In this document: positions 9,856 to 21,838 of the stretch, in pieces | Position numbering within the stretch: the stretch's first letter is position 1 | Layout of the letters: the number at the start of each line of letters is the position of its first letter | Source of the DNA: Panonychus citri | Taxonomy: Eukaryota; Arthropoda; Arachnida; Trombidiformes; Tetranychidae | Direction of reading: 5' to 3' | NCBI RefSeq assembly: GCF_014898815.1 | Contig: NW_026515549.1 | Span: forward strand, 1 to 64,000 | Length of the DNA stretch: 64,000 nt | The notes under the pieces: model-generated | What the model was told of the DNA's origin: nothing | Databases searched by the model: none | Seen by the model: only the letters and a program-made list of their open reading frames with translations | Program-made: the position numbers and the translations under genes

Positions 9856-10352
9856 ATGAAAATTGTATCGAATGAAAACATCGTGAGTTCTGCATTTAAT
9901 TCATCTATTGTACTTTACTAAAATATTTATTTTTTCTATTGCAGCTCCAGCTATTCGACATTCTTTGTCTTCCTATCACGACTTCCTCACTAATTTATCT
10001 TAAGTTTTATCGACATCTTTGTCGAGAGATTGACCCAGATAAATCTCATTTGAATGAAATAGATGGTTTTCAAATGCAAGATGTCACTCGAATAAATTCC
10101 GTAAACAAAGATAACTTCAATAGGTACTCTTCACCACTTGCTTCTTCTCCTAGAAAACTCCTGTCATGTTCCGAAGATAGATTTGATCAAGGACCCAGTG
10201 GAAAATAAGAGACGAATATTGTGATAAATTTATCCTCTGACTCTGATGATTTTATTAATGAATCCGAGCAAGAGCCATTTGAAGTGGATCGCGATGAACG
10301 GCCACTCACATCATCATGTGTCTTAAGAATTGGGAAAACGATGCAAAAATAA
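9856..10352 (+). pseudogene. small spliced gene with an in-frame stop; unrecognised
   Basis: Exon 1 (9856-9882) starts ATG and encodes nine residues, ending at a GTGAGT donor. A 62-base intron (9883-9944) ends TTTTTTCTATTGCAG. Exon 2 (from 9945) joins in phase 0 and is open to TAA at 10206-10208, giving 96 residues. The same frame then continues as clearly protein-like acidic sequence (LSSDSDDFINESEQEPFEVD) to a second TAA at 10350-10352. Either the gene truly ends at 10208, or an internal stop has truncated a ~144-residue protein; the composition after the stop favours the latter. No known domain. It lies between repeats and may be transposon-derived. Confidence 0.45.
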
Positions 10353-11134
10353 TTTTATTTAGTTTGACCTTGAAATGTCCTTGACCTTTATATTTGACAT
10401 TGAGTATCTCACATACAAAATCTTGTGTGAATCTAATAAGCATTTCCTATGTTATATGGTAAAATTTATTTTACACCGCCTAAAAGTACACTTGTTATGT
10501 ACATATAATCTCAACTTTTATCCGTGAATACCTCTCATATGCATGATACCACATGTCAAAATGATAGGTCTGAAACAACTCATTGAGTTACTATAAAACT
10601 TCTTATTTACCCATAGACTTCAATACAATTTCATCTAACTGTAACTTTCGACACAGATATTTCCGCGAAAATAATTTTTGTTATAAACATAGAATGTTAC
10701 AAAGATTATACATCTAACTAACTGAAAACTCAATGTTTTCAGTTAATTACTCTGAGTGAATACAATTAACTAATTGTTTCTGTATATTGACCGGTCATAT
10801 TTTTGGTGCTCTTAAAACTGATATAAGTTTGATTATTCTTGTTGAAAATCATGGATCATTTTGTTGAACAATCAATCAATTGCGTCTTATTTAATTCAAC
10901 ATTTAATCATTTAATTTAGTTTCATTAAGATTTAGAATCCATTATCAATTACTAAATTGTCATTCATATTAATCCTTTAATTTAACTTGCTTATTAATCA
11001 TTATTGTTTAATTGTGATTAATATTGTAGTTAACTAATTAACTAATTTACTGATTTACTAATTGAGGATTTTACAATTAGTCACCTTAATTGTTACAATT
11101 TACTATTTAAATTACAATTCTTTTTATATTAAAG
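10353..11134. other. spacer, possible transposon remnant
   Basis: Bases 10,360-10,680 share short phrases with the interior of the 9100-9533 element (GACCTTGA near the start, TTACCCATAGA later), which suggests related repeat debris. The rest is A+T-rich with no gene seen. Confidence 0.35.
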
Positions 11135-11356
11135 GGGTATGTATCACCCAAAATCGACTTTCGTAAAACTTAAAATAAGGTCACAATTGCCGTCGAAACT
11201 TAAACTGTTTTTCGATGATATTTCGAGAACGGCAATTGTGGCCGAACGGGACATTTTAGAGAAGTTTTGATTGGACAAAACATTGTTTTTTGATGTGTTC
11301 TATCAGAATTGTGACCTTATTTTAAGTTTTACGAAAGTCGATTTTGTGACATACCC
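11135..11356. mobile_element. 222-bp hairpin MITE
   Basis: Two ~55-base arms (11135-11189 and 11302-11356) are reverse complements apart from a three-base indel. They begin GGGTATGT and share AAAATCGACTTTCGTAAAAC. A shorter nested inverted match (GGCAATTGT against its complement) lies inside. TAAA occurs on both sides, though one extra G separates it on the left, so the target duplication is uncertain. Confidence 0.85.
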
Positions 11357-12027
11357 TAAATGTTTAAACTCTGATCAAGTAGGTTAAATATTATTTCATT
11401 TACAATAATTCTAATCAAAGATTAAGCAAAAGTTGGGTGATTATGATGAGTCTCTGTGTTAACTCAATGGGAAAATTTGAATTCCAGTAAATTGATGATG
11501 TTGATGATTAAATGAAATGATTTTGATTAATTAAGTAAATTAAGGTAATAATTAAGGTTAATAATTGTTGATATGACCATCAAATTTAATTCACTTCCAT
11601 GGGAATATAACCAAAGAGATTCTGAATTCTGAAAAGGAAACAATTAAATCAAATATTAATTTGACCAGGACTTAATCTTTATTATCATTAGAATAATAAG
11701 AATTATTCAATTTCTAGAATCAGAATCATCTCTGATCAAAGATCAAATCCAAAACCGATTGATTATTATTACAATCAAAATCAACAATGACAGTGACTTT
11801 TAGTCAATAATTAGTAGGATGAGAAAGAGGAAATTAATTTCAAAAGTAAGAAAAAGTAAGAAAACGAAGAGAAAAGAAATAAAATAAAGAGATGAGAAAG
11901 AGTTTCTATCCTTTGGTTTCTCTTTCAAAAGTTGACTTTACATTACATCCCCACCCTCATGATTAAACGGAGGAATTATCAGCATAATTCAGTCAATTTG
12001 AATATAACCAGTCACATCACCAGTTTG

Positions 12028-12105
12028 ATGGACTTGATTAGTAGGGGTATCAGCTTGGTCATCATTGGTACTTTGATCTTCTTGATCAGCAGCGAAGGAC
12101 AGTGA
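12028..12105 (+). CDS. candidate signal peptide / very short frame
   Basis: From ATG 12028 the frame encodes 25 residues with a basic-hydrophobic-polar layout typical of a signal peptide (MDLISRGISLVIIGTLIFLI, then SSEGQ). It stops at TGA 12103-12105. The opposite strand over 12,000-12,200 also has protein-like stretches in two frames: a Cys-rich APCWKCYIAGRPTQFHWYDHC block and an acidic tail ending YIQID. Only one strand is likely real, and neither gives a full gene without an intron or frameshift. Confidence 0.2.
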   Translation: MDLISRGISLVIIGTLIFLISSEGQ

Positions 12106-13439
12106 TCATACCAATGGAATTGTGTTGGTCTTCCAGCGATGTAACATTTCCAACATGGAGCTCTTGGAGTCTTGAGAAGACAAGGTGGTGAATAGTTTAT
12201 TGAGAGTTAACTGTGAACTTACAGAACATTTTATGCAACAAGCGAGAATTTACTGTATGTATCAATACAATTGTTGTAAATTATTGACTCTCAGTTCAGT
12301 AGGTGATCTTTTCGTTCACTATTACAGCTATACATGTATATGTAGATTAAAAATGTAGTCTCACTCAATACACCATAATCAATTCTAATGATAATCTTGA
12401 CCCAAGTAAAGCAACAATCAGAAACTTCAACCTGATTAATCATTGATATCAAACTGAATCAGCTAAATTGCACATTTTATAATACGTTTATTGCAATGAA
12501 TAAAACAATAAAATGATTTTTTATGCAAATTCATCTATCGAGTGAAAGTTAACTGCCTTCATCAAATCAAAGTTGCTTTACTGGTTAATCTGTTTCATTG
12601 AGCAGATGAATCAATCAGTAGGAAAGTGAAACAACTACAATTAAATAAGAACGATATTTAATTAATGTATATGGTTTATAGCCAGTCTTTGGGCGCTGAG
12701 ATATTATTAATAATAATAATAAGTTACAGAATTTATAAATTAAGTCGAATGTAATCTTGGTTTAATTGTTTGATGTTTTCAACAGATCATTAATTAATTA
12801 ATTTGAATGAGACCCATTTCTTTGGTGTAATTAGTTTTGGTACATTTTTTTGTTTGTAATTTGATTTGAATATAATTAAGTGGATCAAATAGTAATAGTT
12901 GCCTTGCAGTAAATCTAAATTTTTTCATCTTCATCTTTTGTTCCTTCATAATCAAATTAATCAATAAATAATAATTATAATCAATAGACGATAATTAACA
13001 AAAAGTATTCCAACATCGGAGGTGGAATGAGATAAAAAAATGTTTGTTAAATTTACAACGAATACTCAACAATTAGTGAAACAATTAAGCTGGAGTGTTG
13101 ATTATGATGTGATTTGATGATCATCTGATGAAAACGAAGAGAAGTGAAAAAATTAATGTGATAGAGGTAAAGATGAATTGTAATTGTCATTATTTTTGAC
13201 AGATCAACAGATCAATTAACTAATTTGTCGTCAATAAACCTTCGGAATGTTTCGATTGCTGTTTTTGTTTTGTTCCTATTTTAGTTGATGGACTTTTTTG
13301 TTTGAAATGAAAAACCTTTCGCTCTTCTCAGGATGAGATCGCAGAACAACAATTCTAATCTACTATATTTACATGACTCTAAAAAAGATTCCCTGGTTCT
13401 CTTTAATCATATTTCAACACACAAAGAAGGGTTGGTGGT

Positions 13440-13458
13440 GGTGTGTGTGTGTGTGTGT
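13440..13458. repeat. (GT)n microsatellite
   Basis: About nine GT dinucleotides in the 3' flank of the AGAP gene. Confidence 0.85.
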
Positions 13459-13693
13459 CTGTTCAGATAAAAAGGAAATAATCTAATTGTTGAATGATAA
13501 TCTAAATCTTAAAAGAGTGCATAACCAAAATGCCTCTTCTTTTAAATGTGTGTGTGTGTGTATATATTATAGCTCTGTGTATGTACAAAGATAACGAGAA
13601 AGTTGAGAAAACTGGAAAATGGACAGGAGTTTTGGAAGATAACGGGGGAGATGAAAAGACTCTCTTTCAAGAGGCATATTATGTACACGAAAG

Positions 13694-16236
13694 TCAAATA
13701 ATACTGGCAGGAAGTGTATCGAACACATCTAGCGCTGATGATCCCATAGCCGAGAGCCTTGGACGTCTCTTAATGTGCGATCCGTTCATAGTATTTCGTG
13801 ATGTGGAGTAGCCACCATGCTGTATGAGAAGATCGGCAATGTCTTGATGCCCATTCAATCGGGCATAATATAAAGCTGTCTGTCCATAACGGTCAATCGC
13901 ATCTGCTTTAGCATTGTGCTAGAACAAAATGAAAACAGTTTATTAATAATGATAAACACGAGAGCCTTGGTTAGTTTCATCAATTCAATCGTTTGTCAAT
14001 GATTCAATATTATTACACAACTTACCCAGATAAGTAATTGTACAATTGCAAGAGATCCAATAGTTGCAGCGATGTGAATTGGATATTTACCATCGGATGG
14101 TTGAATTGGCGAGTTTACTTGATCTGGAGATGGTAAATGAGCCAAAACTTTAGCGACACTCGGTACATTGCTGTTAGAGATATAGTATAAAAGTTGTTGC
14201 TTGATGCTATCAGGTGAGTCTAATGGAGCAAGAAACTCTTTCTTTTCGTATTTACTGCGAATCCATCTTTCTTTCTCATCTCTCGAAGACGAAGCAGTTG
14301 GCTTGGTTAAACCTCCAATGTTATGTTCGTAAATACTATTAGTTATGGAATTTCCTAAGGATTTCATTACACTAACATGTCCAGGCCTGAGGGCGAATGA
14401 AGAAAAGTAAATATTGATTTTATTTGATCAGAAATTGAGATAAAAAGGTTCCATTTTTAAAACTTGAAACAAAAAGATAATCTTGCAGGTAAGAGGACAA
14501 CAAGCTTATTAGGCTAATAGTTAATCTGCTTGAATATTCTATTCATTAATTCAATCAACTCAATTTGATTAGACGAAAAATATCACAGTTCAATGAGATA
14601 ATAATTTGATATTCTCGTCTGAGTCCCAAGGCTTAAAATTGGTCAACTTTAATTTGAAAATCAAAATCTTGAGTTGAAATGTTTCAATAACTAACGTTAA
14701 ATGGGATAAATTTACATGACGAGAGTTAAATTGTTGGTCAAGTTAATTAAGAAATCACTCAATGGACTTATTTGTTCTTGGTTCAATATTATTAAATTGA
14801 TTCAATAGATTGATTCCAAATCAATCTATTGAATGTTACATAAGGCGATTGAAGATGAAATTTTCATAAATCAATGATCCTATCACCTCGTTCAAAAAGG
14901 GAGATTGTGTTAATTAAATTAATTTCCACAATCAAGCTACTCGAAACTCATGTTTTACTAAACTAAAGATGAATATAAAAATAAAAGAATGATAATCAAT
15001 TCCCTATGAGCCATTGACTATAAGAAAACAATTCATTTGATTGTTTTCTGAGAAAATATCGAAACCTTTTGATCAACAAAGGAACCATCTTAATGAGCTA
15101 AATTGTGAAAACAAGGGATAATCCATAAAAAAGATAATTACTCACGGCCAATCATCTAAATCCAATGAGCGAACACGGGATATGTGCGTTCCTAAATTAC
15201 GATGAATTCCAGAGCATTCGATACATATCAATGCACCCAAATTGAAACTAGTCCAATCAGGATCTAAACCGAGAGAAAAATGGTAAAAACGATGAGAGAT
15301 ACAAAAGGTAAAAATGATTAGCTATTTGCTGGCGAAGCAAAAGAGTAAAATAATCATCTTCATACTTGGTTTATTGCAATCAACGCAATGGGAATTTCCG
15401 GCAACCTCACGTATCGTTTGTACAGAAGCTCGATCAGAAATACCACTAATACGGTATTTAGATTTGTCACTTTCCATTTCCTGTAGACTGTTCAAAATCT
15501 CTTCCTCGATCTTTGTCACCCATTCTTCTCGTTCATCGAAACTTGATGCTTCGAAATGCCATTGTTTATTGTCAAGAGAAACAATGATGAATTCATAACC
15601 ATAAGAATCATCAACACCTTCACCGTTTTGCTTATTGTTGCTTTTACTTCGACGATGACGTTTCTTGTGATGAGTTGATTCCTTTCCGAAAGAGGAATTG
15701 GTACCTGAAAGCTTATCACTTTCTATAGCTAATTAAGAGCAATAAAAGAAACACAACATGATTAGACTCGTCTCAAAATGGGTGAGAATCAATTGATTAC
15801 CTGAACATATATGAAGACTACTGAGATCACTTTCTAAATAACTGGAGGTAGATTCAATTAAACTGGAAGGTCCACTACTACCTTGTGTTGGTCTTGACCC
15901 TCTCGGTTTCTGTCCTGGGATTTTGACTGTTGTGTGTTTAAGGGGAATGTTTTTACCTTGAGCTTCACTTTGGTAATCCTGGAGGGTCGAATGATAAGTC
16001 AGGTATCCATCTCTAATTGTGACCCATTTCTTTTTCCAATCCTTGTTCAAAGGCTTTTTACTCTTCTTGTAGAGAAAACCTTGTTTAACTGGGATTTCAC
16101 GGCCAATACCAAGTTCGCCATTTTTCATCTTCTCTTCTAGAGCTTTATTCTTGTTGTGGGTGAACTGAGGGAAAAGATTCGACCGGCGACGCGACTTGCG
16201 AGAAGGTGTCGGTGTAGAACTTGGGGAAATGTCCAT
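13694..16236 (-). CDS. AGAP/CenG-type Arf GTPase-activating protein (PH-ArfGAP-ankyrin), five exons
   Basis: Exons 16236-15801, 15722-15366, 15263-15146, 14386-14026 and 13918-13694 join in frame into 498 residues; introns are 78, 102, 759 and 107 bases with GT-AG ends. Residues ~46-240 form a PH domain (VKQGFLYKKSKKPLNKDWKKKW at its start) split by a low-complexity insert, as in AGAPs. The ArfGAP zinc finger is complete: C258, C261, C278 and C281 (CX2CX16CX2C), with the arginine finger R286 in CSGIHRNLGTH. EKERWIR and FLAPL are family landmarks. Ankyrin repeats cover ~404-460 and the tail ends DTLPASII. It should stimulate GTP hydrolysis on Arf at membranes. Most AGAPs also have an N-terminal Ras-like GTPase domain. 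None is seen here, and a stop lies in frame just upstream of the ATG, so this is a short form or a separate-promoter isoform. It is divergent from the gene at 17375. Confidence 0.93.
14801..14833. repeat. 15-base palindrome in an AGAP intron
   Basis: TTCAATAGATTGATT, three-base loop, then its exact reverse complement; lies in the 759-base intron. Confidence 0.7.
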
Positions 16237-17290
16237 AGTCGATGTCCAGTGAACCAGTCAATCAGTTAATAAGATACAAAAACACAAGATTTTCATTCGT
16301 ACACAAAACACTAAACCGATACTATCGAAACCCAAGTATCGACTGATATCTGATTGAAGATCCAAATTGTTGCTTCCATTTGACAACAGATGGAGAGAGA
16401 CTCAAAATCGGATAGATAGACAATCTTTCAAAAGGTTCCAAGGGCAAAACTTTAATCTCTCGAAATCTGATGGATTAATTGATTAGTTTACAAACAATCG
16501 TTGTTCAGGTTTTGTGATCATGTTGTCTGATTTAATCTCACAAATAGTTATCGCCGATAATTAACTCGATGCAACTTTTTCATGGTAAATCTGTAATCTG
16601 ATCAATTGCATGAATAAAATCAAGCTTCTATTTTAGGTGAATTCGTTTAATCATGAGATCAAGAATTGTAAATTAAATGAAACGGTTCAAGATTAACTGA
16701 TGAACAGACTCAGTTGACATGAACATCAGCACTGGTCAGTAAATGTACTCAATGGGTACTTGGAAATGGAAACCAAGATTTAGTCAACAATTTCTATGCT
16801 TTTAATTATCAAAAATAGAAAATGAAATCAATAGGAGATTTCTGTAGACAATTGAGAAACTTTTTAAGCATCACAATTAACTTTTTGACTGAACTTTTGA
16901 ATGTCCCAAATATTATGCGAAAGCTTAATTCGTATCACCAAAAACCAATAATAACACGAGCGTAACACAAACTGGTTGAAAGATCAATTGTTTCTTAGTT
17001 AATGATAAATTGAATCGATAACTTTATCAGTGACAATTAACATATCAAGGGAACAACAATCAACATAAATTGGGCTAAAGAGGTACGAAAAGAGAAGGAG
17101 AGAAAGATAAACGATTTCGAGAACTAATTATGATTAACAATCTTGTTCCAACAGTAATACAAGTAAAATTTTGTTCAATCAATTGTGATTAGTTAACAGT
17201 TTATGTTAAATGTTAAATAGTCAGAAATTAGTTTAAACTTATTGGTGGGAAGTAATCAAATCATTTAATTTTTGCTCATCTTAATTGCAG
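16237..17290. promoter_or_regulatory. divergent promoter region between AGAP and the secreted-protein gene
   Basis: The 1.05-kb gap between two divergently oriented genes must hold the promoter of at least the short AGAP form and the 5' exon of the secreted-protein gene. I see no TATA box I would trust and no coding sequence. Confidence 0.4.
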
Positions 17291-17374
17291 AATTATGGTT
17301 CCAATCCATCGGGATTCTTATTCTTTTCCTTAACCGTTGGTGTGTTTTCAAGACAATAGAAAATCAATTGAAAA

Positions 17375-18415
17375 ATGAAGGTAAATTGTGACCCGAGCCT
17401 GAATTAAATTGTTTTCTTTCGTGGTAATTTTCTGCGTTTTGTTTATTGTTCAGGTTCCACTTCCAAGACTCATTGTAATTGTATTGATTGTTGGATTATT
17501 AATTGGGACAGTTAATTGTGCTATCAACTTTTCTGTTGATTCACCACCAGCATCATACATGACACCAAGATTTCGATTCTCACCGATGAAAATGTCAATG
17601 CAAACGAGACACGGACCAGAAACTGGTCAAATTAAAGTTAAATTTCCCGAAATGTCAATAGTTAATCATCAAGATGAGTCAATTATAATCAAGTGAGTAC
17701 GATTAACTTTAACTAAATCCATTGGTTTAGACTCTTGGTGGACTAATGTTTGATTTTTCTTCATATAAATTTAACCCTGATAATCAAATTACTCAGCCAA
17801 CATGAAAACCGGATAACAGTTTTCAAGGTTTTTCTATTTTATTTAATCACTTTGATTAGGATAAACGTTACCGATAAGTTGTCAACAATTTAGACTCTTT
17901 AAAGAACAGAAAAACTTGAAATGTTCAATTAGCAAAATAATTTACTTATTTTCTTATATTTTTGTAGTGAGAATGTTTCACCAAATCATAAATTCGTTAA
18001 CCCTTATCAAGTAATTAGACCTTCGCCAATCGACCCAATGTTTCAACGTCGGAAATTATACCGAATGGCCGGAAATCAATATAGTCGAATGTACTTCGAT
18101 AAAGCTGCCAAAACAGTTTCAATGTCTTACCTGATGATTCCGCCTCGATTCACCAATTCGACAATTGAAAAAGGTCCAAGTAAACTTGTGAAGATCAACT
18201 GTCCAAATTGTTTCCAAAATTCTCAGCAAATTTCTCATCATCATAACCAAAATTTCAACAGTAAACCCAAAAAAGTTTTTTCTTATCAATACCAAGGATT
18301 GAAAAGGCAAAATACCCACGATGGTAATGCAGGTAAGGTGAACTTTGACCTTTCCAGATCGCCATTATTCACTCCATCGCCTCCTCAGGCGACCATCAGA
18401 ATTTATCACAATTGA
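17375..18415 (+). CDS. unrecognised secreted protein, three exons, 230 residues
   Basis: A 5' exon probably starts after the acceptor TTAATTGCAG (17290) and ends ATG-AAG before GTAAAT at 17381. Exon 2 is 17454-17692 (acceptor TTGTTCAG, donor GTGAGT) and exon 3 is 17968-18415 (acceptor TTTTTGTAG). Phases agree and the 693 coding bases end in TGA. The protein begins with a strong signal peptide (MKVPLPRLIVIVLIVGLL, small residues, then NC) and has no other membrane segment. The mature part is basic and rich in Met, Pro, Asn and Gln, with Arg/Met motifs (RFRFSPMKMSM, RRKLYRMAGNQYSRMY), a CPNC pair (C160, C163) and a Tyr/Gln-rich C-terminus. I do not recognise the family. A GCAG-GTAAGG donor-like site near 18,331 could allow an alternative end. 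Presumably it is exported; function unknown. Confidence 0.8.
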
Positions 18416-20995
18416 TTGGTTGAAAAGGTTAATCGCTTCACCTCATCGCAATTAAGTCACAAACCCAACCAGACAACAGATGGAGACACCTGATAGATTT
18501 AATAATTGATTACAAAATCAGCTGATTATTCTGTCTCAATTAATACAATTTGAATCACTTTATTATCAATTTATCTGGTGCATCTTTGTAATAATTTATT
18601 AATTGTCATAAAAGAAATATAAAATTTTCTATGTTTCATTGTTCATCTTTGAAAATCTTTATGAAACCAAAATCATTTCACCTCAGTGAAATCCTAACCT
18701 CATGTTATCAATTTCATTTGTTTCGATTTTTCGAGCGAAACATCAGTTTCCCAAGTCCATAACCACGATAATAATTAGAAACTTTTGCTTTGAAAAAGTT
18801 TTAAACATTTTCGATCATTCAAATAGTAACTCGATATGAAACCAGATGGAGCATACAACTGAAGGCACCAAGAGACATCTCTTGGTGCATCGTCAAAGTC
18901 TTTGCTCGAAAGCTCAAAATATCTCATTAATCAGCGATTAATTTGACTAATTAACTTTCCACGGTTGTATTACTGTTGGTATCAGCGTTTATTTTGAAAC
19001 AAAAGGAAAGTTCAAGATCAACATGAATGTAAAAGTTAATCAAATGGTATAAGTTTTATTATTACAATCAATTTATTGCAATAACCATTGATTAGTACAA
19101 AATCGTAGTATAAGAAAAGTAAAAGGGCAATTTAAATGTTCAACTACAATATCAGGTAATAATAATGATTCAGTGTTCAGTTTAAATTGACAGAGGAGTA
19201 AACCGTTTAAATAGGTAGCAACTGTGATTGTCATTTAACTACACAATTAACGTAAGATAAACGATCGATCGATTGATTGATTGTAACAAAGTGTGATCAT
19301 TGCAAAGGTTTAAACTTAAAATTGACAATTAACAATTGATGATTAGTTATAATCAAAAGTAATTTCAATAATTCATGTTAATGCAAATCTAACAATCATT
19401 ATTTTGTTTCATTGAGTTAAATTGTTATAATAAGTAATAAATTAAAATGTATAAAGCGGGAAGTGTAATATAAAAATAGCTTTGACTTGTTTCTTAATAA
19501 TTTCAAATTGATTGAATTATTCGCAATCATTAAGGTAAAGATAATTAAAAGGAGAATTTAATTCCAATCATTTAGTATATAATTTAAGGTGTGAACTGGC
19601 AACGATTGAATAAATCATTATGTTCTGCTGTTGAGACATTCGATTGGCTCTTTAATTGTTGCGCATTGATTAAGCTATCAAGATATAAATCAAGTTTTGG
19701 CTTTGATTCTGTGTTGATTGTCAATTGAATCAGGAAGATAAATGGAAAAAAAGTTGAATTACTAGACGTAGAATGACATAAGATGATGAGAAAGAGAAAG
19801 AGAAAGAGAAAAAAGGAAAGACTAAAGAGAGATAGAAAATGAGTGAGATTGGCAAGGTGAGATGAGGAAGAAAAAAGAAAACAATGTGAGCTAATAATGA
19901 AGAGAAAGGTACGAAAGGGTTAGGGAGGAGATGAAGAGAAGTGGGCAAGTATTAATAGATGAAAAGTGGAAGAGAAATCGAAAGGCACGTGAAGTGCTTG
20001 AGGAAGATAAGTGAGCAAATTATGAACAAGTTCAGCTTTTCATTAACATGGAATCTATGAAACTTTTATTCTTCTCTCTTTCTCTTATCATGACAACTTT
20101 TCTAGAAAACTTTAAACAGGTAATCATACGAGTTACAATCAAATTACACTCGATAAACCAAATGAGAACCAATTCGATTGGTTTTTCTTTTTTTTCCTCT
20201 CAAACAATTTAAACAATATCTCGAAGCAATTGTAACTCTCTCTCTTAAATTGTTTGCCACAATTTTATCTATTACAATAAAAAAACGAGAGATTTAACAA
20301 TCAAATGATAACAATTAACTATCAGTATTTTTATCACTATGCTCACAATTAGAAGGTCAAGTCATCATGATAATGAGTCAAAGGCATTGTTGTTTTAACC
20401 TTTATAACGATTTGAGATGAAACAAACGTTTGTATGAATTTCGTTGCGTTGGTTTTGGAAACGAAATGAAATACAAAGTAAAAAAAGGATAAAAATGACC
20501 TTGGCCCTGAAAAGAAATGAGCAAGCGTAAACAGGGAACAGTTAAAGATAAAATTAATATGATGATAACGATGATGAGAAGCTTACAAAAAGAGAGAATG
20601 ATAAGGAGAGAGAGAGAGAGTGAGAGAGTGAGAGAGAAGGGGAGAGGATGAAAAGAGGGATGAAAGTGATCGAGGAAATACGGAAGTAAACAAAGGCCTT
20701 GACTATTAATCCCATAGTAACAGACACACAAGAACCAACCCTTTCTCTTTTTCTCTTTCGAATTCTCTGTCTTCCTCTTGTTCGTCGAAGTTTTTTTCTT
20801 TCTAGTTTTTTCTTCTCTCTCTCTCACTCATTCTATCATTCTCCGAGTCTAGTTTTTTTCTCCTTTTTCTTCCTTTTTCATTCGAATTTTTCTTTATCTT
20901 CTTGGTCTTCTTTCATCATCCCTCTCATCATCAACTTACTCTTCTTCTTAGTTTTGTTCTTGTCTTGCGCTCTCTCTTTCCCGAATCGAATCTCC
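18416..20995. other. intergenic region upstream of the doublesex-like gene
   Basis: A+T-rich DNA without recognisable genes. From about 19,780 purine-rich (GAGAAAGA) and from 20,740 pyrimidine-rich (TTTCTCTT, CTCTCTCT) stretches dominate. They give long but low-complexity open frames on both strands. The dsx transcription start should lie toward the 3' end of this region. Confidence 0.5.
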
Positions 20996-21118
20996 ATGGC
21001 TACCATGACACAGTGAACACGGAACAGTCTCGAGTCTTTTTATTCATTTTGTACATTCAACTGCTCGTAGATACAAGTGATGGCATCAATATTATCATCA
21101 ACATTCAACCACAATTAA
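20996..21118 (+). promoter_or_regulatory. two upstream ORFs in the dsx 5' leader
   Basis: A probable leader exon ends at 21149 before GTGAGT; the next exon most likely starts at 21254 after a pyrimidine tract and CCCAG. The leader carries ATG-GCT-ACC-ATG-ACA-CAG-TGA (20996-21016) and a 12-residue uORF (21080-21118). If transcribed, both would reduce initiation at the main ATG 21403. Confidence 0.4.
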
Positions 21119-21402
21119 CATTAATCAACAATATAAATAAACTGAAAAGGTGAGTCTACACTTTTTTCATTATTTTTGCACTAGAATGTTTTTTCTTGAT
21201 TCAATTGATTAACAATAATTTTCCTCTTTCTCTGGTGTTCACCATCAACCCAGTTGGTTCTGTCCATCAAAAAGAGTCTCCATCTTCTCGGTGTTTATTT
21301 ATCCAAAAGAAGGTGTTGTTACCCAAGATTGCAAAAGTGTACCATTGGAACGTGTGGAGGTGGGAGGTTGGAGATAATCTTAATCACATCAACAATCAAG
21401 CC

Positions 21403-21838
21403 ATGAAATATAAAGTAAAGATTCACAATTATCTTAAGGAGACAAGTTCCAGTAAAGGAGGAGGCGGTGGTGGTGGTGGTGGTGGAGGTGTTGGTGTTGG
21501 TGGTGGTGGTGGTGGTAATCAGAATGATAATTCACTTCATGATAATTTGGAGTCTCATCACCATTTACTTCAACATCCACATCAACGTCATCTTTTCAAT
21601 GTTGAATCAATGGTTGATAAAAGTGTCTGTGGCAGACTCAATCTGTCTGTTGAAGGTAATTCAGGACATGATTCAATTAAAGATTGTGGTTCCTGTGGGA
21701 GTGGTGACAGTTCACCAGTTTCAATTGTTAATGATAAAGTTGATGTTGACTCGTCGACACTTAATAATGTTGATCAAAGAACCAGGAAACCTCAATGTGC
21801 TCGATGTCGTAACCATAATGTTCAATCAGATCTTAAAG
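21403..21838 (+). other. dsx: dsx coding exon 1: Gly-rich N-terminus and first half of the DM domain
   Basis: Ends at K145 plus one base before GTATAA. It holds RKPQCARCRNHNVQSDLK. The split after this Lys, before GHKR, is where the DM-domain intron falls here. Confidence 0.9.

Larger units (their letters stand above)
11357..13693. other. intergenic region with one candidate secreted-peptide frame
   Basis: Mostly A+T-rich. It contains a short frame with a signal-peptide-like start (12028-12105, listed separately), a TAATAA run near 12,706, and (GT)n tracts at 13,440-13,458 and about 13,547-13,561 just 3' of the AGAP gene. Confidence 0.5.

Noticed and set aside
13530..13811. Plus-strand 93-codon frame
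   Set aside because: Antisense to the last AGAP exon and its 3' flank, whose minus-strand frame has family homology and correct splice sites.
20402..21016. Long frames on both strands upstream of dsx
   Set aside because: They follow GAGA/CTCT-rich DNA, have low-complexity Arg/Lys/Glu or Ser/Leu/Phe composition and no splice context; more likely leader or promoter DNA.
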